In this document: positions 26,094-33,659 of the stretch, one piece after another
Layout of the letters: every line of letters begins with the position of its first letter
Position numbering within the stretch: the first letter of the stretch is position 1
Made by a program: the position numbers and the translations under genes
Source: a virus
Length of the DNA: 54,746 nt
Reading direction: 5' to 3' (one strand)
IMG/VR virus record: IMGVR_UViG_3300000117_000028
Coordinates: 1 to 54,746 of that record
The notes under the pieces: model-generated
The model's input: the letters and a program-made list of their open reading frames with translations, nothing else
What the model was told of the DNA's origin: nothing
Database searches by the model: none

Positions 26094-26511
26094 GTGCTAT
26101 CTCCTCATGGTTTTGTAGGTACGCTAAGGCATTTCTAATTCTATTGATGTCATCTTTGAATGCACCAAGTCCTGTATTGCAATGATGACACAGCCAACCT
26201 CTATATGTTTCTGTATCATGGCAGTGATCAAGCACCCAATTCTGCAGTCTCTTCTGCCCCTTCTTGCCTATCTGATCAATGCTACGATCACATATAGGAC
26301 AAGTGTAATTGTCATCAGGATACGGATGCAACTTCTTTAGATAACTAACCAGATTGGATTGCTCCCTAGCGCAAGTACGGCACTTTCTTTTTATCTCACC
26401 TGATACCATGTGCTGAAAGTTATCAACTGGTTGTACAACACCACAGTTATTACATTCAAGTCCATCCTCGTAATGCTGTACAACCTTTTCAAATAGTTCT
26501 AGTTGGTTCAC
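26086..26511 (-). CDS. recombination endonuclease VII-like nuclease
   Basis: A 141-residue zinc-binding His-Me finger nuclease. Four zinc-ligand pairs are visible: CNNC, CRTC, CPIC and CHHC. The core VLDHCHDTETYRGWLCHHCN, then GLGAFKDDINRIRNAL, matches the T4 gp49 / endonuclease VII family. It would cut branched DNA. With endonuclease I this phage has two different junction-cleaving enzymes. The start is GTG, overlapping the helicase stop (GTGTGA). Confidence 0.87.
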   Translation of the reverse strand: MNQLELFEKVVQHYEDGLECNNCGVVQPVDNFQHMVSGEIKRKCRTCAREQSNLVSYLKKLHPYPDDNYTCPICDRSIDQIGKKGQKRLQNWVLDHCHDTETYRGWLCHHCNTGLGAFKDDINRIRNALAYLQNHEEIARD

Positions 26512-27731
26512 ACTGTATACCTCGCAGTCTTGTACTCTAGGTCACAATGTACAACACCATGCCAACCAGATAGTTTGTTCTTCACAACATTCAAGTGACG
26601 CTGTGTGTCTTCTTCCTCTTGCCCATCAACCACAGGGTTCTTGGCAATCAATACCATAAGGTCAGCTTCCGCTGCCTTACCAGTACGTGAGCCTTCCATC
26701 ATGCTCTGGTTCAGTAGAACCTTACCCTCTGCATCAGCTGATAGCTGAGACATGTAGAAGATAGCACAGTTGTGTGACTTGGCAATCTGACGGGCATAGA
26801 TAGCGTTAGCTTTCAGTGCTTCATCAGGACGTGAGAAGCCACCAGTACGGGCGAACTTATCACCCATGTCTAGGATTACAATGTCAGGCTTGTATGACTT
26901 ACACACAGACTCAACCCATGACATGTCACGATCACTTGCATCTTTGATCTTGATGTTGTCTGCAACAACTGAGTATGCATCACGGGCACGGGCTGGGTTA
27001 TCCTTCACCTCTTGCATAGTCATACCAGTAGCCGCAGTCAGATACCGTGCACCAACACGGTGTGATGCTTCTTCATTACATAAGATAACACACTTGGCAC
27101 CTTGATGTGCAAAGCCACCCGGTGCTGCAATGAGAGAGGCGTGAAAGGATGTCTTGCCTGTGTTGGGACGTGCACCCACTTCAATCAAGTGACCTGCATT
27201 GACGCCCTCTACCTTACGTGTAAGGGTAGGTATGTTGAATGACCATTGCGATTCAAGATCATTCTTTTCTAGCAGTGTGTCAACGTCAATGTCATCCCAC
27301 TCAATACGTAGGTCAGGGGTGAAGTCATCTGAGTAACGCTCAAGTATATCACGCAATGGCTCAAGGCTACCCTTCGTACCGTTTACGTAGTCAAACCCAA
27401 GGTTGGCAACGTCTTCTCCTACGACCTGCTGGAACAGCTTAGACAACACTTCCTGTGCTATGTCGCTGCCCATAGGGGCTTCCTTCTTGATCTGATTAAA
27501 CAGTGAACTGTAAGCGCCCTTCTGCGCTGTGGTGAGGGTTGGATTGTTGGACATAAACAATGCCTCAATTTCATCCGGTGTAATTGTACGCTCATAGCGA
27601 TCCATAGCTGTGTCGATTGCTTGCTTGATCTTACGCACATCTTTGCTGAACAGTCTATCAGGACACTTAGCACCACGATGATCATCGTAGAACTCTTTAT
27701 CCATAAGGCTGCGTATTAGTGATAGTTCCAT
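26508..27731 (-). CDS. DnaB/T7 gp4-like replicative helicase
   Basis: A 407-residue RecA-fold hexameric helicase. Walker A is GARPNTGKTS (186-195), Walker B is PDIVILDMGD (D288), and a sensor-like FYMSQLSADAEGK follows near 323. The N-terminal 150 residues lack zinc motifs, so primase is a separate gene (next upstream), unlike T7 where the two are fused. ATG overlaps the primase stop (TAATG), which keeps the two proteins in step. Confidence 0.9.
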   Translation of the reverse strand: MELSLIRSLMDKEFYDDHRGAKCPDRLFSKDVRKIKQAIDTAMDRYERTITPDEIEALFMSNNPTLTTAQKGAYSSLFNQIKKEAPMGSDIAQEVLSKLFQQVVGEDVANLGFDYVNGTKGSLEPLRDILERYSDDFTPDLRIEWDDIDVDTLLEKNDLESQWSFNIPTLTRKVEGVNAGHLIEVGARPNTGKTSFHASLIAAPGGFAHQGAKCVILCNEEASHRVGARYLTAATGMTMQEVKDNPARARDAYSVVADNIKIKDASDRDMSWVESVCKSYKPDIVILDMGDKFARTGGFSRPDEALKANAIYARQIAKSHNCAIFYMSQLSADAEGKVLLNQSMMEGSRTGKAAEADLMVLIAKNPVVDGQEEEDTQRHLNVVKNKLSGWHGVVHCDLEYKTARYTV

Positions 27732-28525
27732 TATACTTCTCCAAGTGTTGTTAGATTTTCTATGTCGGTAGGGTTTCGGTATTTCAGGTCATCTGTTAGT
27801 CGGAGTACCTTCACATCGTGAACATACCCTCGTAATTCTTTTGCGAATTGCAGTGTCTTTGGTAGGGCGTCAGGGTCTAGTGCAATTATAACCGTTGAGA
27901 ATTGTGAGAGATACTGCTTATGTACCTCAGAAAGTGAGGTGCCCAACACTGCTACCCCGACATACACTCCACCTTCTGAGCATCCAGATACATTAGTCTC
28001 ACCCACAATGGCAGCACTAACACAATCCTCAACGACTACTCCCGTTGTACCATAGCCACATGCATAGGGCAAGGGATTTTTACCATACCTTTTCCATTTA
28101 GGTATCTTTTTTCCTAGTGCTCTACCTGTCGCATCCACCATGATGTTGTTGTGCACCACAGGAAATACGACACGGTGTTCACGAACATCATACAACAAAC
28201 CGAGGTCACGAGCATCCAGTTCCCATGTGTCACAGAAGTCTCGCACAGCATCATAGTCTTTCACAAGCCACTCAGGTTTATGAAAGGATACTGCCTCAGT
28301 CTCTTCTGCTACAGAGCCTAGAGATTTACGAATGTCATCACTGGTAAGTGCGGTACGAGTACCACCAGACACACTACACCCTGCTTTGTAACAGTTCCAC
28401 ATAAGCTGACCCATGTTATTAGTTGCTGTAAATGTTTTAACTCCCCCACATACGGGACAGTTAGTACGTTTACTTTCACCATTCACTAAGTCCATATCAC
28501 TTATATGTTCTTGTATACTATTCAT
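27731..28525 (-). CDS. DNA primase (zinc-binding plus Toprim)
   Basis: A 264-residue protein. The N-terminal zinc ribbon has C23, C26, C45 and C50 (CPVC...CYKAGC). The Toprim core has E166 (GVVVEDCVSAA) and the D217-x-D219 pair (IIALDPDA). It makes RNA primers for the coupled helicase and polymerase. I choose the ATG at 28525 (MNSIQEH), which overlaps the integrase 3' end by 8 bases; a TTG 15 bases upstream is possible. Confidence 0.88.
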   Translation of the reverse strand: MNSIQEHISDMDLVNGESKRTNCPVCGGVKTFTATNNMGQLMWNCYKAGCSVSGGTRTALTSDDIRKSLGSVAEETEAVSFHKPEWLVKDYDAVRDFCDTWELDARDLGLLYDVREHRVVFPVVHNNIMVDATGRALGKKIPKWKRYGKNPLPYACGYGTTGVVVEDCVSAAIVGETNVSGCSEGGVYVGVAVLGTSLSEVHKQYLSQFSTVIIALDPDALPKTLQFAKELRGYVHDVKVLRLTDDLKYRNPTDIENLTTLGEV

Positions 28526-29645
28526 GTATATCACTTTCAATGTTATTCGCTACACTCAATTGTACATGTACGTTTCTTTGTGTCAAGGCATTATTTGCAC
28601 TTTCGTATGTATGCTTCATGTATGGTTTCACAGATGCAACATGTGTGTGACCTGTTACTGCCATGATTTGTGGTAGTGGAACGCCCCTGTCTACCATCTG
28701 TGTCACACCAGTTCTGCGTAAGTCCATCAGCCTTAGCTCTTCATTTAACTTTGCTAACCTCATGATGCGGCGTCCAACCTTGGACAGTCTTTCCATTGCA
28801 TACGGTTTAAACCTACCATCACGTGGCTGTGGATGTGGTGCCACCCATTCTTGAAAACCAAAGTCTGCTTTCTGCTCAAGCAACATAGCATTTAGATTGT
28901 CACTGATAGGTAGGAACACCTCTGCCCTACGCTTGCTCTGCTCTAATCGTAGCTGCTGTTTCTTTAGGTCAACATTCTCCCAGCGTAGCATACGCATGTC
29001 ACCTAATCGTTGGCACCATTCGTATGCCATCTGTACAATGAGACCAATGTTACGGTACTCAAAGTCGCTGTAAGCTACATCAAGAAACTTGACAACATCA
29101 CGATGCTCCCACACATTCTTGCGCTGCTGGGTTGCCTTACGTTTGATCTTTGCGAAAGGGTTTTGCTCTGCATGTTCCATTTGTATGGCGTAGTTATATA
29201 CCCTACTAGCACAGGTTGCCGCATGGTTAGCGAAGCTAATGCCACGCTTCACCCAATCCTCATATGCACGTTTTGCAATCTTAGGTGTGACATCTTTATA
29301 CTTGCGACACCCAATTGTCTGGTGAACAACGGTCAAGAAATACCTGTAGTCTACCTTAGTTGAGTCACGTAACATACTGAAATCGTTTGACAAGTAGTAG
29401 AAGTTAATGAGGTCAGTGACCTTGCTGCTAGGCTTTAGTTCTACAACTTGAGCTTGCTTGTCACGATATGCATCAATGTCTTTGTTGTACTCACGGGCAA
29501 TCCTTCTCGCAACCTTTATATCTCCACTAAGTTCCTCACGTTCTACTACTCCTGCATTCACCAGTGGCTGTGGTGGATTGAAACGGAATGAGATGTCACC
29601 AGAAGGTGACACTCGTTTCTGTACATATCGTGGTAGTTTAGGCAT
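28518..29645 (-). CDS. int: tyrosine integrase/recombinase
   Basis: A 375-residue protein with an N-terminal SAM-like core-binding region (about 70-180) and a catalytic domain. R213 lies in CQRLGDMRML, R310 in LMDLRRTG, H333 in TGHTH, and the likely nucleophile is Y342 in VKPYMKHTY. The usual His of the HxxR box is Met307, which is unusual and could lower activity. It would integrate or excise phage DNA, or resolve multimers. No repressor was found. The gene lies within the replication cluster, coupled to primase. A variant palindrome copy (28772) encodes S-K-V-G here. Confidence 0.9.
   Translation of the reverse strand: MPKLPRYVQKRVSPSGDISFRFNPPQPLVNAGVVEREELSGDIKVARRIAREYNKDIDAYRDKQAQVVELKPSSKVTDLINFYYLSNDFSMLRDSTKVDYRYFLTVVHQTIGCRKYKDVTPKIAKRAYEDWVKRGISFANHAATCASRVYNYAIQMEHAEQNPFAKIKRKATQQRKNVWEHRDVVKFLDVAYSDFEYRNIGLIVQMAYEWCQRLGDMRMLRWENVDLKKQQLRLEQSKRRAEVFLPISDNLNAMLLEQKADFGFQEWVAPHPQPRDGRFKPYAMERLSKVGRRIMRLAKLNEELRLMDLRRTGVTQMVDRGVPLPQIMAVTGHTHVASVKPYMKHTYESANNALTQRNVHVQLSVANNIESDIHE
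28772..28785. repeat. palindrome copy 2 (variant) inside the integrase gene
   Basis: GTCCAACCTTGGAC differs at one central base and encodes S-K-V-G near the integrase box II. AGTC follows on the plus strand, so its orientation is opposite to copies 3 and 6. Confidence 0.7.
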
Positions 29646-29778
29646 ATACTCTCCTTAGTTCTACTATAAAGTAGTCCTTCAGTATTTGTGTTACATGATC
29701 TTTGGAATAGGCATACAAGTAAACCTCTTGTGTCTCTCCAGACAACCCCTTGCGTAAGTCTGCTACGTACCTGTTCAT
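29638..29778 (-). CDS. 46-residue small protein upstream of integrase
   Basis: Starts MNRYVADLRKGLSGETQEVY and ends RRVYA. Its ATG shares a base with the stop of the DUF932-like gene (TAATG), and its 3' end carries the AAGGAG ribosome site and first bases of the integrase gene. This packing supports a real gene and translational coupling to the integrase. The sequence is basic and tyrosine rich and has no recognised family. It could be an excisionase-like partner, but there is no clear helix-turn-helix. Confidence 0.6.
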   Translation of the reverse strand: MNRYVADLRKGLSGETQEVYLYAYSKDHVTQILKDYFIVELRRVYA

Positions 29779-30608
29779 TATGCTGCCTCCAACAAACGGA
29801 ACTTGTCATCACTGACCCACTTACTTACCTCTTGCTCACGTGACCACATGCTGATTGCCTGTGTGTCATTACCTGTGTTACGTAGGTTGAACCCATTACG
29901 TTCATCAGCATACGATGCGTAGTTGGTGAAGGCAGAGTACAATGCCCACTTGTTATGACCACGTGTTGCAGCCTCTTGCAGGTATAGCATGTACATCTTT
30001 TCTGCTTTACGTTCAGACGAAATCATTTCATCAAGCAGCATCTTGATGTCTACATACTTAGTGGAAGTCTGTGCCCACACCTGCATCTTGCTGGCTTCTG
30101 TGTAGAAATCAGTACGAGCACGGGCTAATTCATATATGAAACTTTCCATAGAGAAGTTGGCAGTATTCTTCTTACGAATTTTGTCATACTCACCACGTAT
30201 TTGACCATTGGTGCAGAAGAAATCAATCGCACCAAAGAACACTTGGTTGCTGCACGAACCATCAATGCCATGAAGGCTGATGATACGGTTGCCAATGGTA
30301 GTTTGGTGCTTCTCTGTTGTGATCTCTACCTTCATGTCAGGCAGTTGAATGTCCAGCATAGACCACGCACCATTACGTGCAGTCTGCCAGTTGTATTTGG
30401 CATTAGTCAGTTCAGATGGATCAAGTTCTTCTGTCACTGTGTTCATAACGCCACGATAAAAGTCACCATGTGATGCACACTTGAATGACTTGCCGACAAT
30501 ACCAAGGTATTCGCCAGTGTCATTGTTGATGACGTACTTTTTGTCATTAACCTTCGTTGGTTCAAAGGATACGTCAAAGTCTAGGTAAGTTGGGATGTCA
30601 AACGGCAT
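29778..30608 (-). CDS. DUF932-like phage/plasmid protein
   Basis: A 276-residue protein with a GGAG site. Patterns NGAWSMLDIQL, IGNRIISLHGIDGSCSNQVF, DFFCTNGQI and NKWALYSAFTNYAS match DUF932 (phage/plasmid-like) proteins, which are common in mobile elements and of unknown biochemical role. It is expressed early with replication genes. A TTGACA lies upstream but lacks a good -10. Confidence 0.75.
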   Translation of the reverse strand: MPFDIPTYLDFDVSFEPTKVNDKKYVINNDTGEYLGIVGKSFKCASHGDFYRGVMNTVTEELDPSELTNAKYNWQTARNGAWSMLDIQLPDMKVEITTEKHQTTIGNRIISLHGIDGSCSNQVFFGAIDFFCTNGQIRGEYDKIRKKNTANFSMESFIYELARARTDFYTEASKMQVWAQTSTKYVDIKMLLDEMISSERKAEKMYMLYLQEAATRGHNKWALYSAFTNYASYADERNGFNLRNTGNDTQAISMWSREQEVSKWVSDDKFRLLEAA

Positions 30609-30670
30609 ATTAATCTCCTATCAGTTGTTTGTATGGCAACTGTGCCATAGTTATGTAGGTGTGTCAACAC

Positions 30671-31063
30671 TTACTTATAAAATATGTGTGAACCAAATGA
30701 TACAGTCGGAGTAAGTGACTTAGCCCAGTACGGTTTCACATATTTTGCATGGTAGTGTGTCGCCCCCTTAGTTATATCAGGTATGTACCCCATCATAACG
30801 TCATTAGCAACCAACACAGACCTAGCCCAAGCCACCGTGTCTGTTGGTGTGTCGGGTTTACCATCACAGAACCATGAAAACTGACAGTTTGACTTGCCTT
30901 TGACATACCCCTGCTTAACTACAGAGCACACATCATTAGGCCATCTGTCACTGGCGACCCTATTTAGGGTGACATTTGCTACAGCAACCTGCCCCCTCAT
31001 TTCCTCACTACGTGATTCGTGGTATATGTTTAATGCCATACACATTAACGCTGCACTAATCAT
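30671..31063 (-). CDS. SleB-type cell wall hydrolase
   Basis: A 130-residue protein of the Hydrolase_2 (SleB) family. ALNIYHESRSEEMRGQVAVA contains the catalytic Glu (E16), with LNRV, NDVCSVVKQ, CQFSWFCDG and GATHYHA following in the family order. It would cleave peptidoglycan. It has only a short hydrophobic N-terminus and no clear cleavable signal. It lies in the early block, away from the holin and M15 endolysin at 39-40 kb. Its ATGA start overlaps the small gene upstream. Confidence 0.85.
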   Translation of the reverse strand: MISAALMCMALNIYHESRSEEMRGQVAVANVTLNRVASDRWPNDVCSVVKQGYVKGKSNCQFSWFCDGKPDTPTDTVAWARSVLVANDVMMGYIPDITKGATHYHAKYVKPYWAKSLTPTVSFGSHIFYK

Positions 31064-31173
31064 TTGTTATCATCCTTCTGTGGTTTAGGGATTGGATGAC
31101 CCGACCAATCGTCACATGGGTCATCCTCTTTGCCATCACTGTAGCACCATAGGTGCATCGTGTATGTAGCCAT
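31060..31173 (-). CDS. 37-residue small protein
   Basis: Starts MATYTMHLWCYSDGKEDDPC and ends PKPQKDDNK. GGAG lies 10 bases before the ATG. The stop overlaps the SleB start as ATGA, and the gene overlaps the one upstream by 38 bases. It is tryptophan and cysteine rich and has no family. Confidence 0.55.
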   Translation of the reverse strand: MATYTMHLWCYSDGKEDDPCDDWSGHPIPKPQKDDNK

Positions 31174-31372
31174 ATTTTGTGTACTCCTCATGTATATATT
31201 CGGCACAATCAATGAACTCAATTGTTGTGCCGGGGTGATCATGAAGAGCCATGTGGATTGCAAAATCTGTCGCAGTATTCCAACAACTCACAGCGGGGTA
31301 TGTGTCATCAAGTTTTACAACAGATTTTACACCATCAATCTCAAGCGTTATATCATAAGCCATTGTAACCAT
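31136..31372 (-). CDS. hypothetical protein
   Basis: A 78-residue protein. After the start come strands (AYDITLEIDGVKSVVKL), then AIHMALHDHPGTTIEFIDCA. The start is ATG at 31372 with a weak AGAGG 10 bases away; an internal ATG nine bases later is also possible. It has no recognised family. Confidence 0.6.
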   Translation of the reverse strand: MVTMAYDITLEIDGVKSVVKLDDTYPAVSCWNTATDFAIHMALHDHPGTTIEFIDCAEYIHEEYTKYGYIHDAPMVLQ

Positions 31373-31385
31373 GCTTAGTCAACCT

Positions 31386-31610
31386 CTATCCTGCAAAGTG
31401 CGCTAGTTTACGTGGCTTCACACCATTACCAAACAGGTACACGGTACGCTTGCCAAAGTGGTACGCCACGGATGTCTCCATCCGCTGACGTTTGAACCAA
31501 CCCCGTGAGGTTGATTTACGTTTACGAAGTAAACCCTTTTTGCCAAACAGGTTGAACCGAAAGCCTTGTGATCCATCGTCCAAGGGTTTTGTTGCTACAA
31601 TTACAAACAT
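31386..31610 (-). CDS. small basic hypothetical protein
   Basis: A 74-residue arginine/lysine-rich protein with aromatic residues (GKKGLLRKRKSTSRGWFKRQ) and a strand-rich C-terminus (TVYLFGNGVKPRKL). The charge suggests nucleic-acid binding. It begins directly after the next gene's stop. The function is unknown. Confidence 0.6.
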   Translation of the reverse strand: MFVIVATKPLDDGSQGFRFNLFGKKGLLRKRKSTSRGWFKRQRMETSVAYHFGKRTVYLFGNGVKPRKLAHFAG

Positions 31611-31952
31611 TTATGCTACTCCTTCTAGTCTTGCATCTAATTCTTTTAGTTGTGTGATCAAGTACTTACGAGTACGCAGCAGCTTACCACGCTCCATATT
31701 GTTTTTACCTTCAATCACACCAGCTTCTTTGAGCAGTTCAACACGGTACACGACACGATTGAAATACTCATTTGTGTCTGATGCAATTTGCTTGAGGGTT
31801 TTGTCGCCCCAATTAGCTGCGATGTAATCATCCAACATAGAGTAGTTGTATGTGTATTTACGTGCCTTCTGCAGGTGGAATGTGTGTTCTACATACAACT
31901 CAGGGTTAGTTGTTTTAACTACAGGACGGGTGGTTTGTGTTGTGTTAGTCAT
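31611..31952 (-). CDS. hypothetical protein, possible winged-helix DNA binder
   Basis: A 113-residue protein starting MTNTTQTTRP with GGAG 7 bases upstream. The segment KTLKQIASDTNEYFNRVVYRVELLKEAGVI resembles a helix-turn-helix with recognition helix and wing, as in small winged-helix regulators. A role in early gene control is possible. This is a by-eye resemblance only. Confidence 0.55.
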   Translation of the reverse strand: MTNTTQTTRPVVKTTNPELYVEHTFHLQKARKYTYNYSMLDDYIAANWGDKTLKQIASDTNEYFNRVVYRVELLKEAGVIEGKNNMERGKLLRTRKYLITQLKELDARLEGVA

Positions 31953-31965
31953 GGTATAGCTCCTT

Positions 31966-32358
31966 TTAAGCTGTTGTAAGATCAAGTGTTAGGTCAAGGC
32001 TATGCCAGCCTATTGGCATACATACATGAGCATAGCCATTTGTCAAGTCCATGAGTATATCTCCTACGGACATACTGGGACGGTCACGGATATTGGCTGT
32101 CTTGATAGTACCATCACCATATCCATTGCCTTCATCAAAGATGGCCTCAAATGGGGTACGTTCTCGTGCCTCTACATCATGCATGATCATGGTAGGTTCA
32201 TACATATTGTGATGCAAACCATCATGCACGGCATCCTCTACATTCTCTCGTGTTGGCATACCAAGTGCAAAGTATGCTTTGGCATATACAGATGTTGGCA
32301 TACTGTTGATGCGCTCACTGTCTACATTTGTACGTTGGTAAATCATATATACTGACAT
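31966..32358 (-). CDS. hypothetical protein, YodL-like C-terminus
   Basis: A 130-residue protein. The N-terminus has SVYMIYQRTN and AKAYFALGMP. The C-terminal RPSMSVGDILMDLTNGYAHV followed by PIGWHSL resembles the SxSVGD..V and GF/GW features of YodL-type domains seen in phage and mobile-element proteins. The function is unknown. Confidence 0.6.
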   Translation of the reverse strand: MSVYMIYQRTNVDSERINSMPTSVYAKAYFALGMPTRENVEDAVHDGLHHNMYEPTMIMHDVEARERTPFEAIFDEGNGYGDGTIKTANIRDRPSMSVGDILMDLTNGYAHVCMPIGWHSLDLTLDLTTA

Positions 32359-32360
32359 GG

Positions 32361-32528
32361 TTAGGCTACCTTGTTGCTGCGGTAATTGGTTATACTATTA
32401 CGTAACGTCTGTTTACGCTGCCGTGCTTTGTCACGATCACGTTTCCAATCATCATTGAACTTGGACTGTCCAACGTTGGACGCTTTTCGTTTAGTCGTTT
32501 TGATGAAATTTTTCATCTCGTATTGCAT
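32361..32528 (-). CDS. 55-residue basic protein containing the palindrome-encoded SNVGQS
   Basis: GGAG lies 7 bases before the ATG at 32528, giving MQYEMKNFIKTTKRKASNVG and so on; 14 arginine or lysine residues are spread over its length. It overlaps the gene upstream by 38 bases and stops 2 bases before the next gene. Codons 15-20 (ASNVGQ) are the palindrome copy at 32468-32481. It probably binds nucleic acid, judging only from charge. Confidence 0.6.
   Translation of the reverse strand: MQYEMKNFIKTTKRKASNVGQSKFNDDWKRDRDKARQRKQTLRNSITNYRSNKVA
32468..32481. repeat. palindrome copy 3 (GTCCAACGTTGGAC)
   Basis: A perfect 14-bp palindrome inside the 55-residue basic gene, encoding S-N-V-G in the leftward frame. 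On the leftward strand it is followed by AGTC, as is copy 6. Confidence 0.85.
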
Positions 32529-32661
32529 CGTACTTCTCCTGTTTGCGGTTACGTTTAGCTTTGCTACCTTTCTTAGGTGGCACTACCTGTGGGGCTTTGC
32601 GCACTTGCAGCATAGCCTTTGCCACAGGATTTACAATCCCCACAGATACTTTTTTAGCCAT
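32491..32661 (-). CDS. small basic protein of T7-like phage type
   Basis: A 56-residue protein starting MAKKVSVGIVNPVAKAMLQV and continuing through PPKKGSKAKRNRKQ. Small proteins with the NPVAKxL...KK layout occur in many T7-like podoviruses, often among early genes, with unknown function. I prefer the second ATG (32661); one four codons upstream is possible. It overlaps the glycosylase-like gene by 8 bases. Confidence 0.65.
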   Translation of the reverse strand: MAKKVSVGIVNPVAKAMLQVRKAPQVVPPKKGSKAKRNRKQEKYDAIRDEKFHQND

Positions 32662-33283
32662 GTTCAAATCCATATGTTACACACTCTACATGATACCGTG
32701 ACACTACATCACCAGTATCCAAGGCACGGTTGGCACGATTACCAGCGACATACTCACACCATGAGTTCCACCAGTACTCGCTGCCCTCAACTTGGGTCAG
32801 TTCAACATACTGTTCAACCTTCTTGCGTACAGTGGCAGGTTTCATGGCGGCAGGTGGTGACTTCACAAGGTTAGGTGAGATACCCAAACGCTTGATGTTG
32901 TGACTGTCAATACAGGCTACGTTGAACCCAAGGCATTGGGCAAGGAAGGCAGCTTTGACCATGCCAAGGTTAGGTACAGCCATGAACAGTTGTATGACAT
33001 CTGCACAAGCCTCAACACTTTCGTAACCTTTGGTATCTGCTATGTGATACAGCTTGCCGTATAGGTACTCTGCATTGTCTACAAGGTACTTGTAACCTTC
33101 AGCCTTTTTGCCCCATAGGCAATCCGCATCATAGCCATCACGTTCTACTTTGACCATGCTACCACGGACAGTGGATAGGCCAGCTTGTATCGTAAGCAAC
33201 ACGAACAGGCCGTTATTTACCAAGGCATCTGGGCCACGCCATTTTACGAAGGCTTTGATTTCATTTACATCACGTTGATACAT
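32654..33283 (-). CDS. hypothetical protein resembling HhH-GPD DNA glycosylases
   Basis: A 209-residue protein starting MYQRDVNEIK. AAAGGA lies 5-6 bases before this ATG. The segment FMAVPNLGMVKAAFLAQCLG followed by NVACIDSHNIKRLGI resembles the helix-hairpin-helix (xPGxGxxxA) and the catalytic VDTHVxR of endonuclease III-type base-excision enzymes, including the aspartate. No C-terminal Fe-S cluster is present. It could remove damaged bases or counter base-modification defence. Moderate confidence in the fold and low in activity. Confidence 0.6.
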   Translation of the reverse strand: MYQRDVNEIKAFVKWRGPDALVNNGLFVLLTIQAGLSTVRGSMVKVERDGYDADCLWGKKAEGYKYLVDNAEYLYGKLYHIADTKGYESVEACADVIQLFMAVPNLGMVKAAFLAQCLGFNVACIDSHNIKRLGISPNLVKSPPAAMKPATVRKKVEQYVELTQVEGSEYWWNSWCEYVAGNRANRALDTGDVVSRYHVECVTYGFEHG

Positions 33284-33302
33284 TTTGTATCCTTTCAAAA
33301 GT

Positions 33303-33316
33303 GTCCAACATTGGAC
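33303..33316. repeat. palindrome copy 4, 19 bases before a start codon
   Basis: GTCCAACATTGGAC, nearly perfect. On the leftward strand it is followed by ACTTTTGAAAGGATACAAA and the ATG of the glycosylase-like gene. The distance to the ATG is 19 bases, as for copy 5. Confidence 0.88.
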
Positions 33317-33319
33317 GGT

Positions 33320-33547
33320 TTAAAGTGTTTCCCATTCGTCAGGTGTTATACCTGTCATCAAGAACTCACGTTCTTCTGGAGACAATTGTGGCATAGCATC
33401 CTGTATACATTTACCACCATTCTTCCAGTTGTCATACTGGCGATGTGTGAAAAACATGAGGCGGCAATTTTCTTCGCCTGACATGGTTGATTTTCTTGTT
33501 ACGAAAACAACATTGCCATCGTAGCCTTTGGGATAAAGCAATTGCAT
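33320..33547 (-). CDS. conserved phage protein (QLSPEEREFLMTGI family)
   Basis: A 75-residue protein. The segments RLMFFTHRQYDNWKNGG and IQDAMPQLSPEEREFLMTGI are typical of a small family found in many phages of different hosts. Members with extra CxxC pairs suggest a zinc ribbon, but this copy keeps only a few cysteines. The function is unknown. The leader AAAGGATGCTAAA plus the palindrome is shared with the gene downstream. Confidence 0.72.
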   Translation of the reverse strand: MQLLYPKGYDGNVVFVTRKSTMSGEENCRLMFFTHRQYDNWKNGGKCIQDAMPQLSPEEREFLMTGITPDEWETL

Positions 33548-33566
33548 TTTAGCATCCTTTTAAAGT

Positions 33567-33580
33567 GTCCAACATTGGAC
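33567..33580. repeat. palindrome copy 5, 19 bases before a start codon
   Basis: GTCCAACATTGGAC. On the leftward strand it is followed by ACTTTAAAAGGATGCTAAA and the ATG at 33547. Flanks AAACC and ACTTT are shared with copy 4, so the whole leader looks duplicated. Confidence 0.88.
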
Positions 33581-33610
33581 GGTTTGTTTCAGTGTTAGTA
33601 TTAAACATAT

Positions 33611-33650
33611 GTTATATAACACTTTCACTAAAGTATCAGTGTTATATAAC
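33611..33650. repeat. 13-bp perfect inverted repeat, each arm holding GTTATATAAC
   Basis: GTTATATAACACT (33611-33623) and AGTGTTATATAAC (33638-33650) are perfect inverted arms around a 14-base loop. Each arm contains the 10-bp palindrome GTTATATAAC, and the two palindromes are 30 bp apart start to start. It lies between the 53-residue membrane gene and the gene at 33547. It could be an operator pair or an RNA hairpin; no T-run follows, so it is a poor terminator. Confidence 0.75.
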
Positions 33651-33659
33651 TATGTAATA

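Noticed and set aside
30657-30665. TTGACA upstream of the DUF932-like gene as a promoter
   Set aside because: No acceptable -10 box at 15-19 bases.
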